A DNA stretch of 64,000 nucleotides from Allobosea sp. (GCA_024231975.1 JAAEQB010000049.1:1-64000), one strand, 5' to 3'; shown: positions 1 to 8,385, counted from the stretch's first letter. Numbers and translations: made by a program. Notes: generated from the sequence alone by a model not told the origin.

Positions 1-23
1 CCGGAGTTTTCAAGACCTGTGCG

Positions 24-77
24 ACCCCTCATCCGTCTCGGCTTCGCCGAGCCACCTTCTCCCGCAAGGGGAGAAGG
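24..77. repeat. GC-rich double-hairpin intergenic repeat
   Basis: Two perfect hairpins lie side by side downstream of the first minus-strand gene. One is CTCGGCTTCGCCGAG at 37-51. The other has arms CCTTCTCCC and GGGAGAAGG at 55-77. The layout is typical of dispersed intergenic repeats in GC-rich alphaproteobacteria. It could also end transcription of the TAXI gene, although no U-tract follows. Confidence 0.5.
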
Positions 78-110
78 GAAGGATGGTGCGCCAAGCCCGA
101 GGATGACGCC

Positions 111-1079
111 TTAAGACCCGACCTTCAGGCCCTTTTCCTTGAGATAGCGCGCCGCGCCCGGGTGCAGCGGCACGGGCATGCCATCGAGCGCGTTCTCGAG
201 CTTGATCGACTTGCCGGCCGAATGCGAGGCGGCGAGGTCGCCGAGATTCTCGAAGATGTTCTTGGTCATCTGGTAGACCAGCTCCTCCTTCACCCCCTCA
301 TGGGTGACGAGGTAGTTGACCACGGCCGCGGTGTTCACGTCCGTGGTCTGGCCGCCATAGGTGTTGGCCGGGATCGGCGCGCTGATGAAGGGCGGGCCGG
401 CCTTGTCGATCACCGCCTTCGGCACCTCGACGACGACGATCTCCACGGATGTCGCGAGGTCGCGGATCGAGGCGACGCCGAGGCCGGCCGATTGCAGGGT
501 GGCGTCGAGCTGGCGGTTCTTCATCAGCTCGACCGATTCGGCGAAGGGCAGGTACTCGATCTTGCCGAGGTCCTTGTAGGACAGGCCGGCGGCGGCCAGG
601 ATCGCGCGGGCGTTGAGCTCGGTGCCGGATTTCGGCGCGCCGACCGAGAGGCGCTTGCCCTTGAGATCGGCGAGCGTCTTGATGCCGCTCTCCTTGGAGG
701 CGACGATCTGGACATAGTTCGGATAGATCGCGGTGATGCCGCGCAGCTTCTTCAGCGGGCTTTTGAAGCCGGCCTCCTCGTCGCCCTTCCAGGCGGCGTC
801 GAGGGAATCGCCGAGAGTGAAGGCGATCTCGCCGCGGCCCTGCTGCAGCAGGACGAGATTCTCGACCGAGGCCTTGGTCGCCTGAACCGAGGGGCGGGTG
901 TTCGGGATCTTGTCGCCATAGATCTTCGAGAGCGCGACGCCCATCGGATAGTAGACGCCGGAGGTGCCGCCGGTCAGCACGTTGATGAAGTCCTGTGCCT
1001 TGGCCGCGACCGGCGTCACGGCGATGATCACGGCAGTCATGAGCCCGGCAAAGCGGCGGCCGGCGAGCAGCGTCGTCAT
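111..1079 (-). CDS. TAXI-family TRAP transporter solute-binding protein
   Basis: This is a periplasmic substrate-binding subunit of a TAXI-type TRAP transporter. Members usually bind small carboxylates such as glutamate or 2-oxoglutarate; the ligand here is unknown. The 322-residue product starts with a signal peptide ending near AKAQ. The mature part opens with the family hallmark INVLTGGTSGVYYPMG. The ATG at 1079 is chosen over an upstream start at 1148 because GGGAGGA lies just before it and the signal peptide follows directly. No TRAP membrane subunit is seen in the window, so the partner lies upstream or elsewhere. The family call is firm and the substrate is not. Confidence 0.9.
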   Translation of the reverse strand: MTTLLAGRRFAGLMTAVIIAVTPVAAKAQDFINVLTGGTSGVYYPMGVALSKIYGDKIPNTRPSVQATKASVENLVLLQQGRGEIAFTLGDSLDAAWKGDEEAGFKSPLKKLRGITAIYPNYVQIVASKESGIKTLADLKGKRLSVGAPKSGTELNARAILAAAGLSYKDLGKIEYLPFAESVELMKNRQLDATLQSAGLGVASIRDLATSVEIVVVEVPKAVIDKAGPPFISAPIPANTYGGQTTDVNTAAVVNYLVTHEGVKEELVYQMTKNIFENLGDLAASHSAGKSIKLENALDGMPVPLHPGAARYLKEKGLKVGS

Positions 1080-1311
1080 GGTTCCTCCCGAAACAGGTTC
1101 CGGCTCGGACGGCCGGACTTTGCCTGTTGTAGGCTGGTCATGATGCAAAAGAAAAGTTGTTCCAAAGCTCTAGGAGGACGTCGTGCCGCGATTGCGTGCG
1201 ATTTCCGCCCTGCTGCGGTCAGGAAGCTCAGGAGATTGCCCTGGCCGGCTGGACAGGCTAGCCGGAAACACCATCTTCCAGCTGACCTTTCCCGATGGAG
1301 ACCCCCGCCCG

Positions 1312-2934
1312 ATGCAGCCGCGACAGCCGACCAAGCCCCTGATCGACCGCCGCACCTTGCTTGCGGGAGCCGCCGGTACGGCTGCCCTCGCCGCGGCGGG
1401 CTTCTCCGGCCCGGCCCTGGCGCAGCAGGGGTTGAAGCTCGGCACGGCCGAAGCCTTCTCCTTCGAGGGGCTGAAGGCACGCGCCCGCGATCTCGCCGGC
1501 AAGCCCTATGAGCCGCCGCCGAACCCGAAGTCCGACGTGCTCGAGAAGATCGACTACGACGCCCATGGCAAGATCAGGTTCAAGCCGGAGTTGGCGCTCT
1601 GGGCCAACGGCCCGTCGCCCTGGCCGGTGACCTTCTTCCATCTCGGCCGCTACTTCCAGAAGCCCGTGCGCATGTTCGTGCTCGACGACGGCAAGGCACG
1701 CGAGATCGTCTACGACGAGAGCTATTTCGAGATGCCGGCCGATTCCCCGGCGAAGCAATTGCCGCCGGGTGCCGGCTTTGCCGGCTTCCGTTTCCAGGAG
1801 AGCCGCTCCGGCCATCCCGGCCGCAAGGGCGAGAAGCTCGACTGGCAGAAGAACGACTGGGTCGCCTTCCTCGGCGCTTCCTATTTCCGCGCCATCGGCG
1901 AGCTCTATCAGTACGGGCTCTCGGCCCGTGGCCTCGCCGTCAATCCCGCCGTCGCCGACCAGCCGGAGGAGTTCCCCGACTTCACCCATGTCTGGCTGGA
2001 GACACCCGGGGAGGCGGCCGAGCACGTCGTCGTCTACGCCCTGCTCTCTGGACCGAGCGTTGCCGGCGCCTTCCGGTTCCGCATGCATCGCGGCAAGGGC
2101 GTCGACATTGAGATCGAGAAGGAGCTGCATCTGCGCAAGGATGTGGCCCGGCTCGGCATCGCGCCGCTGACCTCGATGTACTGGTATTCCGAGACCGGCA
2201 AGGCGACCATGGTCGACTGGCGGCCGGAGGTGCACGATTCCGACGGGCTCGCGCTCTGGACCGGCAGCGGCGAGCGCGCCTGGCGCCCGCTCAACAATCC
2301 CCGGCGCACGATCGCCTCGTCCTTCGTCGACGAGAATCCGCGCGGCTTCGGCCTGATGCAGCGCGACCGTGCCTTCGACCACTATATGGACGGCGTCTAC
2401 TATGAGCGCCGGCCGAGCCTCTGGATCGAGACGCTGGGCCAATGGGGCAAGGGCGCGGTCCAGCTGATCGAGATCCCGACCGACGACGAGATCCACGACA
2501 ACATCGTCGCCATGTGGGTGCCGGAGGCCCCGGCCAAGGCCGGCAACTCCTATAATTTCCGCTATCGCCTGCATTGGCTGGCGGATGAGCCCTTCCCGCC
2601 GACGCTGGGCCGCGTTGTCGCGACGAGGCTCGGCAATGGCGGCCAGCCCGGCACGGTGAGACCCAAGGGCGTGCGCAAGTTCATGCTCGAGTTCAGGGGG
2701 CCTGCGCTCGAGGACATCCCGTTCGGGGTCAAGCCCGAGGTCGTGCTCTCGGCCTCGCGCGGCTCGTTCTCCTACATCTTCGCCGAGGCCGTGCCGAATG
2801 ATGTCCCCGGCCATTGGCGAGCGCAGTTCGACCTCACTGTCGACGGCACCGACCCGGTCGAGATGCGCTGCTTCCTGCGCGGCGGCGACAAGGTGCTGAC
2901 CGAGACCTGGCTTTACCAGTACTGGCCGGGCTGA
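1312..2934 (+). CDS. opgG: Glucan biosynthesis protein, OpgG/MdoG family
   Basis: The 540-residue protein belongs to the periplasmic MdoG/OpgG/OpgD family, which shapes the branched backbone of osmoregulated periplasmic glucans. The ATG at 1312 gives a twin-arginine signal (DRRTLLAGAAGTAAL) ending near PALAQ, so export by Tat is likely, as for OpgD. The mature part begins FSFEGLKARARDLAGKPYEPP, and the family segment MYWYSETGKATMVDWRPEVHDSDGL is present (given here as its two halves MYWYSETGKATM and VDWRPEVHDSDGL). Length matches the family. An upstream in-frame start at 1183 would bury the Tat signal and is rejected. No opgH glucosyltransferase is visible nearby. G versus D cannot be settled by eye. 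Confidence 0.88.
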   Translation: MQPRQPTKPLIDRRTLLAGAAGTAALAAAGFSGPALAQQGLKLGTAEAFSFEGLKARARDLAGKPYEPPPNPKSDVLEKIDYDAHGKIRFKPELALWANGPSPWPVTFFHLGRYFQKPVRMFVLDDGKAREIVYDESYFEMPADSPAKQLPPGAGFAGFRFQESRSGHPGRKGEKLDWQKNDWVAFLGASYFRAIGELYQYGLSARGLAVNPAVADQPEEFPDFTHVWLETPGEAAEHVVVYALLSGPSVAGAFRFRMHRGKGVDIEIEKELHLRKDVARLGIAPLTSMYWYSETGKATMVDWRPEVHDSDGLALWTGSGERAWRPLNNPRRTIASSFVDENPRGFGLMQRDRAFDHYMDGVYYERRPSLWIETLGQWGKGAVQLIEIPTDDEIHDNIVAMWVPEAPAKAGNSYNFRYRLHWLADEPFPPTLGRVVATRLGNGGQPGTVRPKGVRKFMLEFRGPALEDIPFGVKPEVVLSASRGSFSYIFAEAVPNDVPGHWRAQFDLTVDGTDPVEMRCFLRGGDKVLTETWLYQYWPG

Positions 2935-2941
2935 AACTCTA

Positions 2942-3043
2942 CTGCGGCGGCCATCTAGCGGCGTTTTCTGCGCTTCCGGTGCTCACGGACCGAGGTCCGC
3001 TGCGCTCCGGTTCTCGAAACCACCGCCATCTGGCGCGCCGCAG
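2942..3043. repeat. Long imperfect palindromic repeat
   Basis: The left half, starting CTGCGGCGGCCATCT, is an imperfect reverse complement of the right half ending GGCGCGCCGCAG, with pairing continuing through the centre (GGACC/GAGGTCC). The palindrome fills the gap between two convergent genes. It could work as a bidirectional terminator or be a dispersed repeat; copy number elsewhere is not visible. Confidence 0.45.
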
Positions 3044-3075
3044 CGAGTTTCGAGATGGGTTCCGGGCCAAGACGG

Positions 3076-3339
3076 CTAGCCCTCGATCTGGCGCTTCTGG
3101 GCCCGGTCGACAGAGATGAACAGCGTGTTGGCCGCGCCGGGCTCGATGCAGAACACATCGAAGCTCGGCGCCTGCGGATCATCGGCCGGCATGTGCAGGG
3201 TGGCAGCGCCCTTGCGGCCGGCGAAGGCCATGATCCGGAAGCTCAGCCCATCAGGCAGGCAAATCTCGATCGCGTCGGCCTTGATCTCGGTCGCGACGCC
3301 ATTGCGTATCGCTTTGAAGGTCACTCGCTCGGCGCTCAC
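3076..3339 (-). CDS. Small uncharacterised protein (87 aa)
   Basis: I do not recognise a family. The proposed product starts at a GTG (3339) preceded by GGGAG about eight bases upstream, and reads SAERVTFKAIRNGV near its start. It has a mixed hydrophobic/charged composition with Asp, Glu and Gly turns, no signal peptide and no membrane segment. The pattern suggests a small beta-rich cytosolic domain. A longer open frame extends to 3618, but its first 93 codons read like shadow sequence (Arg/Ser/Pro-rich) and overlap the opposite gene at 3541. It is convergent with the glucan gene and divergent from the DUF2161 gene. That it is a real gene is probable, not certain. Confidence 0.55.
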   Translation of the reverse strand: MSAERVTFKAIRNGVATEIKADAIEICLPDGLSFRIMAFAGRKGAATLHMPADDPQAPSFDVFCIEPGAANTLFISVDRAQKRQIEG

Positions 3340-3540
3340 CGACCCGCTCCCGACTGATTGCAATCGAAACAGACGATAACGCCGATACCGAGCGGGTGTG
3401 GCAAGCACGATTGTGCCCAGCGTGAACGGGGACCGGCCGTGGCTGTCGGCTGAGGCGACAGAGGACTCGTCCTCGCCGGTGTTTTCCTCCCGGAAACCAC
3501 TCGCACGGCATAAGGAACGATCGACTGCACAGGGTGCCGC

Positions 3541-4239
3541 ATGGAAACCTCGCTCTACCTCCCGGTCAAACGCTTCCTCGAGGGGCTGGGCTATACCGTG
3601 AAGGGCGAGATCGGGCATTGCGACCTCGTCGCGCTCCGGGACGACGATCCCGCCGTGGTGGTGATCGGTGAGTTGAAGCTGAGCTTCAATCTCGAACTCA
3701 TCCTGCAGGGCGTCGACCGGATGCGCGTCGGCGACGAGATCTGGCTCGCCGCGCAGCTCTCGGCCAGGGGCAAGGGACGCGAGAGCGATCCGCGATATCG
3801 CAATCTCTGCCGGCGCCTCGGCTTCGGGCTGCTGGGCGTCGGCCGGGCAGGGGAGGTCGAAGTCCTGGTCTCCCCGACTGCGCCGCCGCCGCGAAAGGAC
3901 CCGCGGCGGCGCTCACGACTGGTCGACGAGCACCGGCGGCGCCGCGGCGACCCGGCCGCGGGCGGAAGCACGCGCCAGCCGATCATGACGGCCTATCGCC
4001 AGCAGGCGCTGGCTTGCGCCGCCGCCATGGCGACGGCACCCCAAAGACCGCGCGATCTCAAGCCCTCCTGTCCCGATGCACAGAAGATCCTGCATCGTAA
4101 TGTCTATGGCTGGTTCGAGCGCTCCGAGCGCGGGGTCTATACACTCACCGCGACAGGGCGCAGCGCCGTGGCAGCGTGGGTTCCGTCGCCGCTTCCCGGC
4201 ACTGCGGGGCACGATCGGCCGCCCGCCGCCTTGCGATAG
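3541..4239 (+). CDS. DUF2161 family, PD-(D/E)XK-like protein
   Basis: The 232-residue product matches the layout of DUF2161 proteins, described as putative PD-(D/E)XK phosphodiesterases. The N-terminal half has the nuclease-like core: D28 in GHCDLVAL, then E44-x-K46 in VIGELKLSFN. The middle (about 115-150) is an Arg/Pro-rich linker. The C-terminal part (about 150-215) ends in a winged-helix-like segment RNVYGWFERSERGVYTLT. No signal peptide is present. The substrate is unknown. The ATG is preceded by AGGG. It is transcribed alone, away from the 87-aa gene. Confidence 0.75.
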   Translation: METSLYLPVKRFLEGLGYTVKGEIGHCDLVALRDDDPAVVVIGELKLSFNLELILQGVDRMRVGDEIWLAAQLSARGKGRESDPRYRNLCRRLGFGLLGVGRAGEVEVLVSPTAPPPRKDPRRRSRLVDEHRRRRGDPAAGGSTRQPIMTAYRQQALACAAAMATAPQRPRDLKPSCPDAQKILHRNVYGWFERSERGVYTLTATGRSAVAAWVPSPLPGTAGHDRPPAALR

Positions 4240-4280
4240 GTATTGCACACAAGGGAATGGCGGGGTTGCTTGCCTTCAAG

Positions 4281-4300
4281 TGATCGTAACATTATATCAT
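4281..4300. promoter_or_regulatory. Zur-like box overlapping a promoter
   Basis: The AT-rich stretch TGATCGTAACATTATATCAT stands out in GC-rich DNA. Read on the minus strand it contains ATGATATAATGTTAC, matching ATGTTATAGTGTTTC before znuA at 12 of 15 positions. It overlaps a candidate sigma-70 promoter, TTGCCT at 4270-4275, 17 bases, then TATATC at 4293-4298. Both neighbouring transport genes look zinc-related, so a Zur operator is the natural reading (inference). Confidence 0.55.
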
Positions 4301-4305
4301 TCGGT

Positions 4306-4452
4306 ATGGCTCATGATCACGCCCATCATCGCCCGCCGGTTACCGAGGTTCCTGGCTGGTCGCTGCTGCGGCTCTCGGCCGGGCAGCGGCTTGGCCTCGC
4401 GCTTGGTGTGATCCTGATGCTCTGGGCGGCGACCCTCGCCGTCATCGCGTGA
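4306..4452 (+). CDS. His-rich single-span membrane microprotein
   Basis: This 48-residue protein begins MAHDHAHHRPP, giving four His within the first eight residues, and ends with one hydrophobic span (about 29-48, LGLALGVILMLWAATLAVIA). The N-terminus looks able to bind a metal; this is inference. It is the first gene of the zinc-transport block, 18 bases before the ATPase gene. No Shine-Dalgarno sequence is visible. The candidate -10 box lies only about seven bases before the ATG, so the mRNA may be leaderless. An upstream in-frame ATG at 4243 would span the operator and is rejected. I know of no named family. Confidence 0.6.
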   Translation: MAHDHAHHRPPVTEVPGWSLLRLSAGQRLGLALGVILMLWAATLAVIA

Positions 4453-4470
4453 TGTGAGAGTATCGACCCC

Positions 4471-5196
4471 GTGCCAGCTATCCGCTTCAGCGATCTGACG
4501 CTCGGCTATGACCGCCACCCGGCGGTGCATCACCTCTCGGGCGAAATTGCGCCGGGCAGCCTGACCGCGATCGTCGGACCGAACGGCGCGGGCAAGTCGA
4601 CCCTGCTCAAGGCCATCGCCGGGGCGCTGTCGCCGCTCGACGGCACGGTGACCCTCGCCAAGGGCAAGCGGCTCGCCTACCTCCCGCAATCGGCCGAGCT
4701 CGACCGTTCCTTCCCGATCCATGTCTACGACCTCGTCGCCATGGGCCTGTGGGGCGCGGCCGGCATCTTCGGCAGGATCGGCTTCGGCCAGCGCAGCAAG
4801 ATCGAGGCGGCGATCGCCGCTGTTGGACTCACCGGCTTCGAGAGCCGCAGTATCGGCACGCTCTCGGGCGGACAGATGCAGCGGGCGCTGTTCGCCCGGC
4901 TGCTGCTGCAGGACGCCGACATCATCCTGCTCGACGAGCCCTTCACCGCGATCGATGCGCGCACCAGCGCTGATCTGCTGGCGCTGGTTCAGCGCTGGCA
5001 TGGCGAGAACCGCACCGTTGTTGCCGTTCTGCATGATATCGAGACGGTGAAGCGCGCCTTCCCGCAGACGCTGCTGCTGGCGCGCGAGGCGATCGCCTGG
5101 GGGCAGACCAGCGAGGTGCTGACGGCGAACAACCTGCTCAAGGCGCGGCGCATGGTCGAGGCTTTCGACAGCCACGCCGCGCCCTGCGCGGCGTGA
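4471..5196 (+). CDS. znuC: Metal (zinc-type) ABC transporter ATP-binding protein
   Basis: This is the ATPase of a metal-type ABC importer. In the 241-residue product Walker A is GPNGAGKST (36-44), the signature is LSGGQMQR (131-138), Walker B is IILLDEP (151-157), and the switch His is in VLHDIETV. It starts at a GTG with a weak GAGAG upstream. It is followed by the permease and binding-protein genes in the same direction. Assignment to zinc rather than manganese rests on the Zur-like boxes, the His-loop binding protein and the COG0523 gene downstream. Confidence 0.85.
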   Translation: MPAIRFSDLTLGYDRHPAVHHLSGEIAPGSLTAIVGPNGAGKSTLLKAIAGALSPLDGTVTLAKGKRLAYLPQSAELDRSFPIHVYDLVAMGLWGAAGIFGRIGFGQRSKIEAAIAAVGLTGFESRSIGTLSGGQMQRALFARLLLQDADIILLDEPFTAIDARTSADLLALVQRWHGENRTVVAVLHDIETVKRAFPQTLLLAREAIAWGQTSEVLTANNLLKARRMVEAFDSHAAPCAA

Positions 5197-5237
5197 ACCC
5201 TTTCGCATCCTGTTTTCGATCCAGACATCCCCTACCG

Positions 5238-5333
5238 GGTCATCCCGGGCGACCAAAGGGAGACCCGGGATCCATTCCTGAACCGTTCCGGAATGGGGCC
5301 CGGGTCTTCGCTTCGTTCCGCCCGGGACGACGG
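5238..5333. repeat. Nested palindromic intergenic repeat
   Basis: Inner arms are AGACCCGGGATCCATTCC and GGAATGGGGCCCGGGTCT. Outer arms are GTCATCCCGGGCG and CGCCCGGGACGAC. The repeat lies between the ATPase and permease genes. The form is typical of dispersed intergenic repeats and may lower transcription into the permease. Copies elsewhere in the genome cannot be seen from here. Confidence 0.6.
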
Positions 5334-5352
5334 CGCAGTTGAACCGAACGCA

Positions 5353-6228
5353 ATGCTCTACGACCTGCTGATCGGCCCTTTCGCCGAATTCGATTTCATG
5401 CGTCGCGCTCTGGTCGGCGTGATCGCGCTCTCGGTCTCCGGCGCGCCGGTCGGTGTCTTCCTGATGCTGCGGCGGATGAGCCTGACCGGCGACGCGATGG
5501 CGCATGCCATCCTGCCGGGCGCTGCGCTCGGCTACCTCGTCGCCGGCTTCTCGCTGCCAGCGATGACGCTGGGCGGACTCGTCGCCGGCTTCACCGTGGC
5601 CCTTGCGGCCGGAGCGGTGGCGCGCCTGACCGTGCTCAAGGAAGACGCTTCGCTCGCCGCCTTCTATCTGATCTCGCTGGCGCTCGGCGTTACCCTGGTC
5701 TCGCTGCGCGGCTCGGCGGTCGACCTCTTCCATGTTCTGTTCGGCAATGTGCTGGCGCTCGACGACGACGTGCTGGTGCTACTCTCCGGCGTGGCCAGCC
5801 TGACCCTCGGCGTGCTGGCGCTGGCCTATCGGCCGCTGGTGCTCGAATGCGTCGATCCCGGCTTCCTGCGCTCGGTCAGCCGCTCCGGCGGCGTCGTGCA
5901 CCTGACCTTCCTCGGCCTCGTCGTGATTAATCTCGTCGCCGGCTTCCATGCGCTCGGCACCTTGCTCGCCGTCGGTCTGATGATGCTGCCGGCCGCCGCG
6001 GCGCGCTTCTGGACCGCCGACATCACCCGGTTGATCCTGCTCGCTTCGGGCTTCGGCATGGCCTCTGGCTATATCGGCCTCGTCGCCTCCTATGCCGCCG
6101 GCAGCAATCTCCCGGCGGGGCCGGCGATCATCCTGGCGGCCGGCGCGCTCTATCTCGGCTCGCTCCTGCTGGGATCGCAGGGCGGGCTTGCGCGGCGCCT
6201 CTTGCCGAGGGCCCATCTCCAGCGCTAG
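5353..6228 (+). CDS. znuB: Metal ABC transporter permease (ZnuB/ABC-3 family)
   Basis: The 291-residue membrane protein has the ABC-3 family layout of about eight or nine spans. It includes the family stretch MSLTGDAMAHAILPG, with its conserved Gly-Asp and His, and the later GTLLAVGLMMLPAAAARFW. It would form the inner-membrane channel working with the ATPase just upstream. The ATG at 5353 is chosen because the longer frame from 5293 reads through the palindromic repeat. It ends 35 bases before the binding-protein gene, and that gap holds the second Zur-like box. Confidence 0.87.
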   Translation: MLYDLLIGPFAEFDFMRRALVGVIALSVSGAPVGVFLMLRRMSLTGDAMAHAILPGAALGYLVAGFSLPAMTLGGLVAGFTVALAAGAVARLTVLKEDASLAAFYLISLALGVTLVSLRGSAVDLFHVLFGNVLALDDDVLVLLSGVASLTLGVLALAYRPLVLECVDPGFLRSVSRSGGVVHLTFLGLVVINLVAGFHALGTLLAVGLMMLPAAAARFWTADITRLILLASGFGMASGYIGLVASYAAGSNLPAGPAIILAAGALYLGSLLLGSQGGLARRLLPRAHLQR

Positions 6229-6247
6229 TTATGTTATAGTGTTTCAT
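6228..6247. promoter_or_regulatory. Second Zur-like box before znuA
   Basis: GTTATGTTATAGTGTTTCAT lies 17 bases before the znuA start. It contains ATGTTATA followed by a partial inverted half and resembles the box at 4281-4300. It suggests that znuA has its own zinc-controlled promoter inside the block, so the binding protein can be made in excess over the membrane parts (inference). Confidence 0.55.
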
Positions 6248-6263
6248 TAGCGCGAGAGATGCC

Positions 6264-7172
6264 ATGCTGAACCGTCGCTCCGTCCTCCTCGGCCTTGCCG
6301 CCGGCGTCGCCCTGCCATTGCCAGCCTTCGCCCAGGAAAAGTTGCCCGTCGTCGCCAGCTTCTCGATCCTCGGCGATTTCGTGCGCGAGATCGGTGGCGA
6401 GCGCGTCGCGGTGACGACGCTGGTCGGGCCCGATGGCGACGCCCATGTCTATTCGCCGACGCCGGCCGACGCCAAGACGGTGGCAGGCGCCAAGCTCGTC
6501 GTCGTCAACGGGCTGAAATTCGAGGGTTGGCTGACCAGGCTGGTGAAATCGTCGGGTACCAAGGCGACGGTCGCGACCGCGACCACCGGCATCACGCCGC
6601 TGAAGATGGCCGACGATCACGGCCATGGTCATGGCGGCGAGGACCCGCATGCCTGGCAGAGCGTCGCCAATGCCAGGCTCTATGTCGGCAATGTCAGGGA
6701 TGCGCTGATCGCAGCCGATCCGGCCGGCAAGGCGGTCTACGAGGCCAATGCCACCGCCTATCAGACCAAGCTCGACGCGCTCGAAGCCGAGATCAAGGTA
6801 GCTGTCGCGCGCATCCCGGCCGACCGGCGCAAGGCGATCACCTCGCATGACGCCTTCGGCTATTTCGTCAAGGCCTATGGCATCGCCTTCATCGCGCCGC
6901 AGGGCGTCTCGACCGAGGCCGAAGCCTCTGCCAAGGACGTCGCCCGCATCATCCGCCAGATCAAGGCGGAGAAGGTGCCGGCGGTGTTCCTGGAGAATAT
7001 CACCAATCCGCGGCTCGCCGAGCAGATCGCGAGGGAGAGCGGCGCGAAGATCGGTGGGCGGCTCTATTCGGATGCGCTTTCGGCCGAGAACGGCCCGGCC
7101 GGGACTTACATCGCGATGATGAAACACAATATAAGCCAGATCGAGAAGGCGCTCGTCGCCGGCCCGGCCTGA
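6264..7172 (+). CDS. znuA: Zinc-binding periplasmic protein of ABC importer (ZnuA type)
   Basis: This is a cluster A-I metal-binding protein of 302 residues. An RR-containing signal peptide (MLNRRSVLLGLAAGVAL) ends near AFAQ. Predicted metal ligands are H61 in GDAHVYSP, H129 in EDPHAW, H195 in TSHDAFGYF and a late Asp in LYSDALS. A short His loop (DDHGHGHGGEDPH, about 117-129) precedes the second ligand; such loops are common in zinc rather than manganese binders. It delivers metal to the permease upstream. Confidence 0.88.
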   Translation: MLNRRSVLLGLAAGVALPLPAFAQEKLPVVASFSILGDFVREIGGERVAVTTLVGPDGDAHVYSPTPADAKTVAGAKLVVVNGLKFEGWLTRLVKSSGTKATVATATTGITPLKMADDHGHGHGGEDPHAWQSVANARLYVGNVRDALIAADPAGKAVYEANATAYQTKLDALEAEIKVAVARIPADRRKAITSHDAFGYFVKAYGIAFIAPQGVSTEAEASAKDVARIIRQIKAEKVPAVFLENITNPRLAEQIARESGAKIGGRLYSDALSAENGPAGTYIAMMKHNISQIEKALVAGPA

Positions 7173-7215
7173 CCGGACCGCGATCATCGCAGCGCCAACA
7201 ACCAGGTCGTTTCCC

Positions 7216-8178
7216 ATGTCCGAGAAGATTCCCGTCACGGTGCTCACCGGCTATCTGGGCGCCGGCAAGACCACGCTCCTCAACCGCATCCTCACCGAGG
7301 ACCACGGCAAGAAATTCGCCGTGATCGTCAACGAGTTCGGCGAGACCGGCATCGATGGCGACCTCGTCGTCGGCGCCGATGAGGAAGTGTTCGAGATGAA
7401 CAATGGCTGCATCTGCTGCACGGTGCGCGGCGATCTGATCCGCATCCTCGACGGCCTGATGAAGCGCAAGGGCAAGTTCGACGCGATCATCGTCGAGACC
7501 ACCGGCCTCGCCGATCCCGCCCCGGTCGCCCAGACCTTCTTCGTCGACCAGGATGTCGGCGACGCCACCAAGCTCGACGCGGTCGTGACCGTGACCGATG
7601 CCAAGTGGCTGAAGGACCGGCTCAAGGACGCGCCGGAAGCCAAGAACCAGATCGCCTTCGCCGACGTGATCATCCTGAACAAGACCGATCTGGTCAGCCC
7701 TGAGGAGCTCGCCGAGGTCGAGACGACGATCCGCGCGATCAACCCTTACGCCAAGCTTCACAAGACGACGCGCTGCGACCTGCCGATCGCCGATCTGCTC
7801 GATCGCAACGCCTTCGATCTCGACCGCATCCTCGACATCGAGCCCGATTTCCTCGAGGCCGGCCACCATCACCATCATTCCGAGGATGTCCGCTCGATGT
7901 CCTTCACCATCCCCGGCGATGTCGATCCGGAAAAGTTCATGCCCTGGATCAACGACATCAGCCAGGTGCAGGGGCCGAACATCCTGCGCTCCAAGGGCAT
8001 CCTCGCTTTCAAGGACGAGCCGCGCCGCTTCGTCTTCCAGGGCGTGCACATGATCCTCGACGGCGACCTGCAGCGCGACTGGAAGTCCGGCGAGAAGCGC
8101 GAGTCGCGCCTCGTCTTCATTGGCCGCGATCTCGACGAGGCGGCGCTGCGCAAGGGGTTCATGGCCTGCGCGGCCTGA
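7216..8178 (+). CDS. COG0523/CobW-family GTPase, probable zinc chaperone
   Basis: The 320-residue G3E GTPase has a P-loop GYLGAGKTT (12-20), the family metal site CxCC as GCICC (C65, C67, C68), an NKTD guanine-specificity motif in ILNKTDLV and a His cluster GHHHHHSED before the C-terminal CobW domain. Proteins of this type hand metal to target enzymes. Position after a Zur-type znu block points to zinc, as for ZagA/ZigA-like members, not to cobalamin synthesis (inference). It lies 43 bases after znuA and may be co-transcribed. Confidence 0.85.
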   Translation: MSEKIPVTVLTGYLGAGKTTLLNRILTEDHGKKFAVIVNEFGETGIDGDLVVGADEEVFEMNNGCICCTVRGDLIRILDGLMKRKGKFDAIIVETTGLADPAPVAQTFFVDQDVGDATKLDAVVTVTDAKWLKDRLKDAPEAKNQIAFADVIILNKTDLVSPEELAEVETTIRAINPYAKLHKTTRCDLPIADLLDRNAFDLDRILDIEPDFLEAGHHHHHSEDVRSMSFTIPGDVDPEKFMPWINDISQVQGPNILRSKGILAFKDEPRRFVFQGVHMILDGDLQRDWKSGEKRESRLVFIGRDLDEAALRKGFMACAA

Positions 8179-8239
8179 ACGTCCCGGCAGTCCCGAGCTG
8201 GCCGAAGGCTTAGGCCCGGCTTCTGCCGTTACGATGGAG

Positions 8240-8259
8240 AGCCGGGGCGAGCCCCGGCT
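8240..8259 (+). terminator. Strong GC hairpin after the zinc block
   Basis: Perfect 9-bp arms AGCCGGGGC and GCCCCGGCT with a two-base loop lie 62 bases after the COG0523 stop codon. There is no U-tract, so it is only a candidate terminator or part of an intergenic repeat. Confidence 0.35.
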
Positions 8260-8385
8260 GCAGGGCTGGCCTCTCGCCCCCCGGTATTCAGGATCCGTTC
8301 AAGTCGGCAGGCGCGGAATCGCGCCGTCCGACAGTCGGCCCGGAGTCTGCCGGATCCAATCATCCGGGCCAACCAGGGGCCCAGC

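Noticed and set aside
7121..7136. A third Zur-like stretch (GAAACACAATATAAGC) near the end of znuA
   Set aside because: It lies in coding sequence for the conserved KHNIS region, matches the other boxes only in part, and needs no regulatory explanation.
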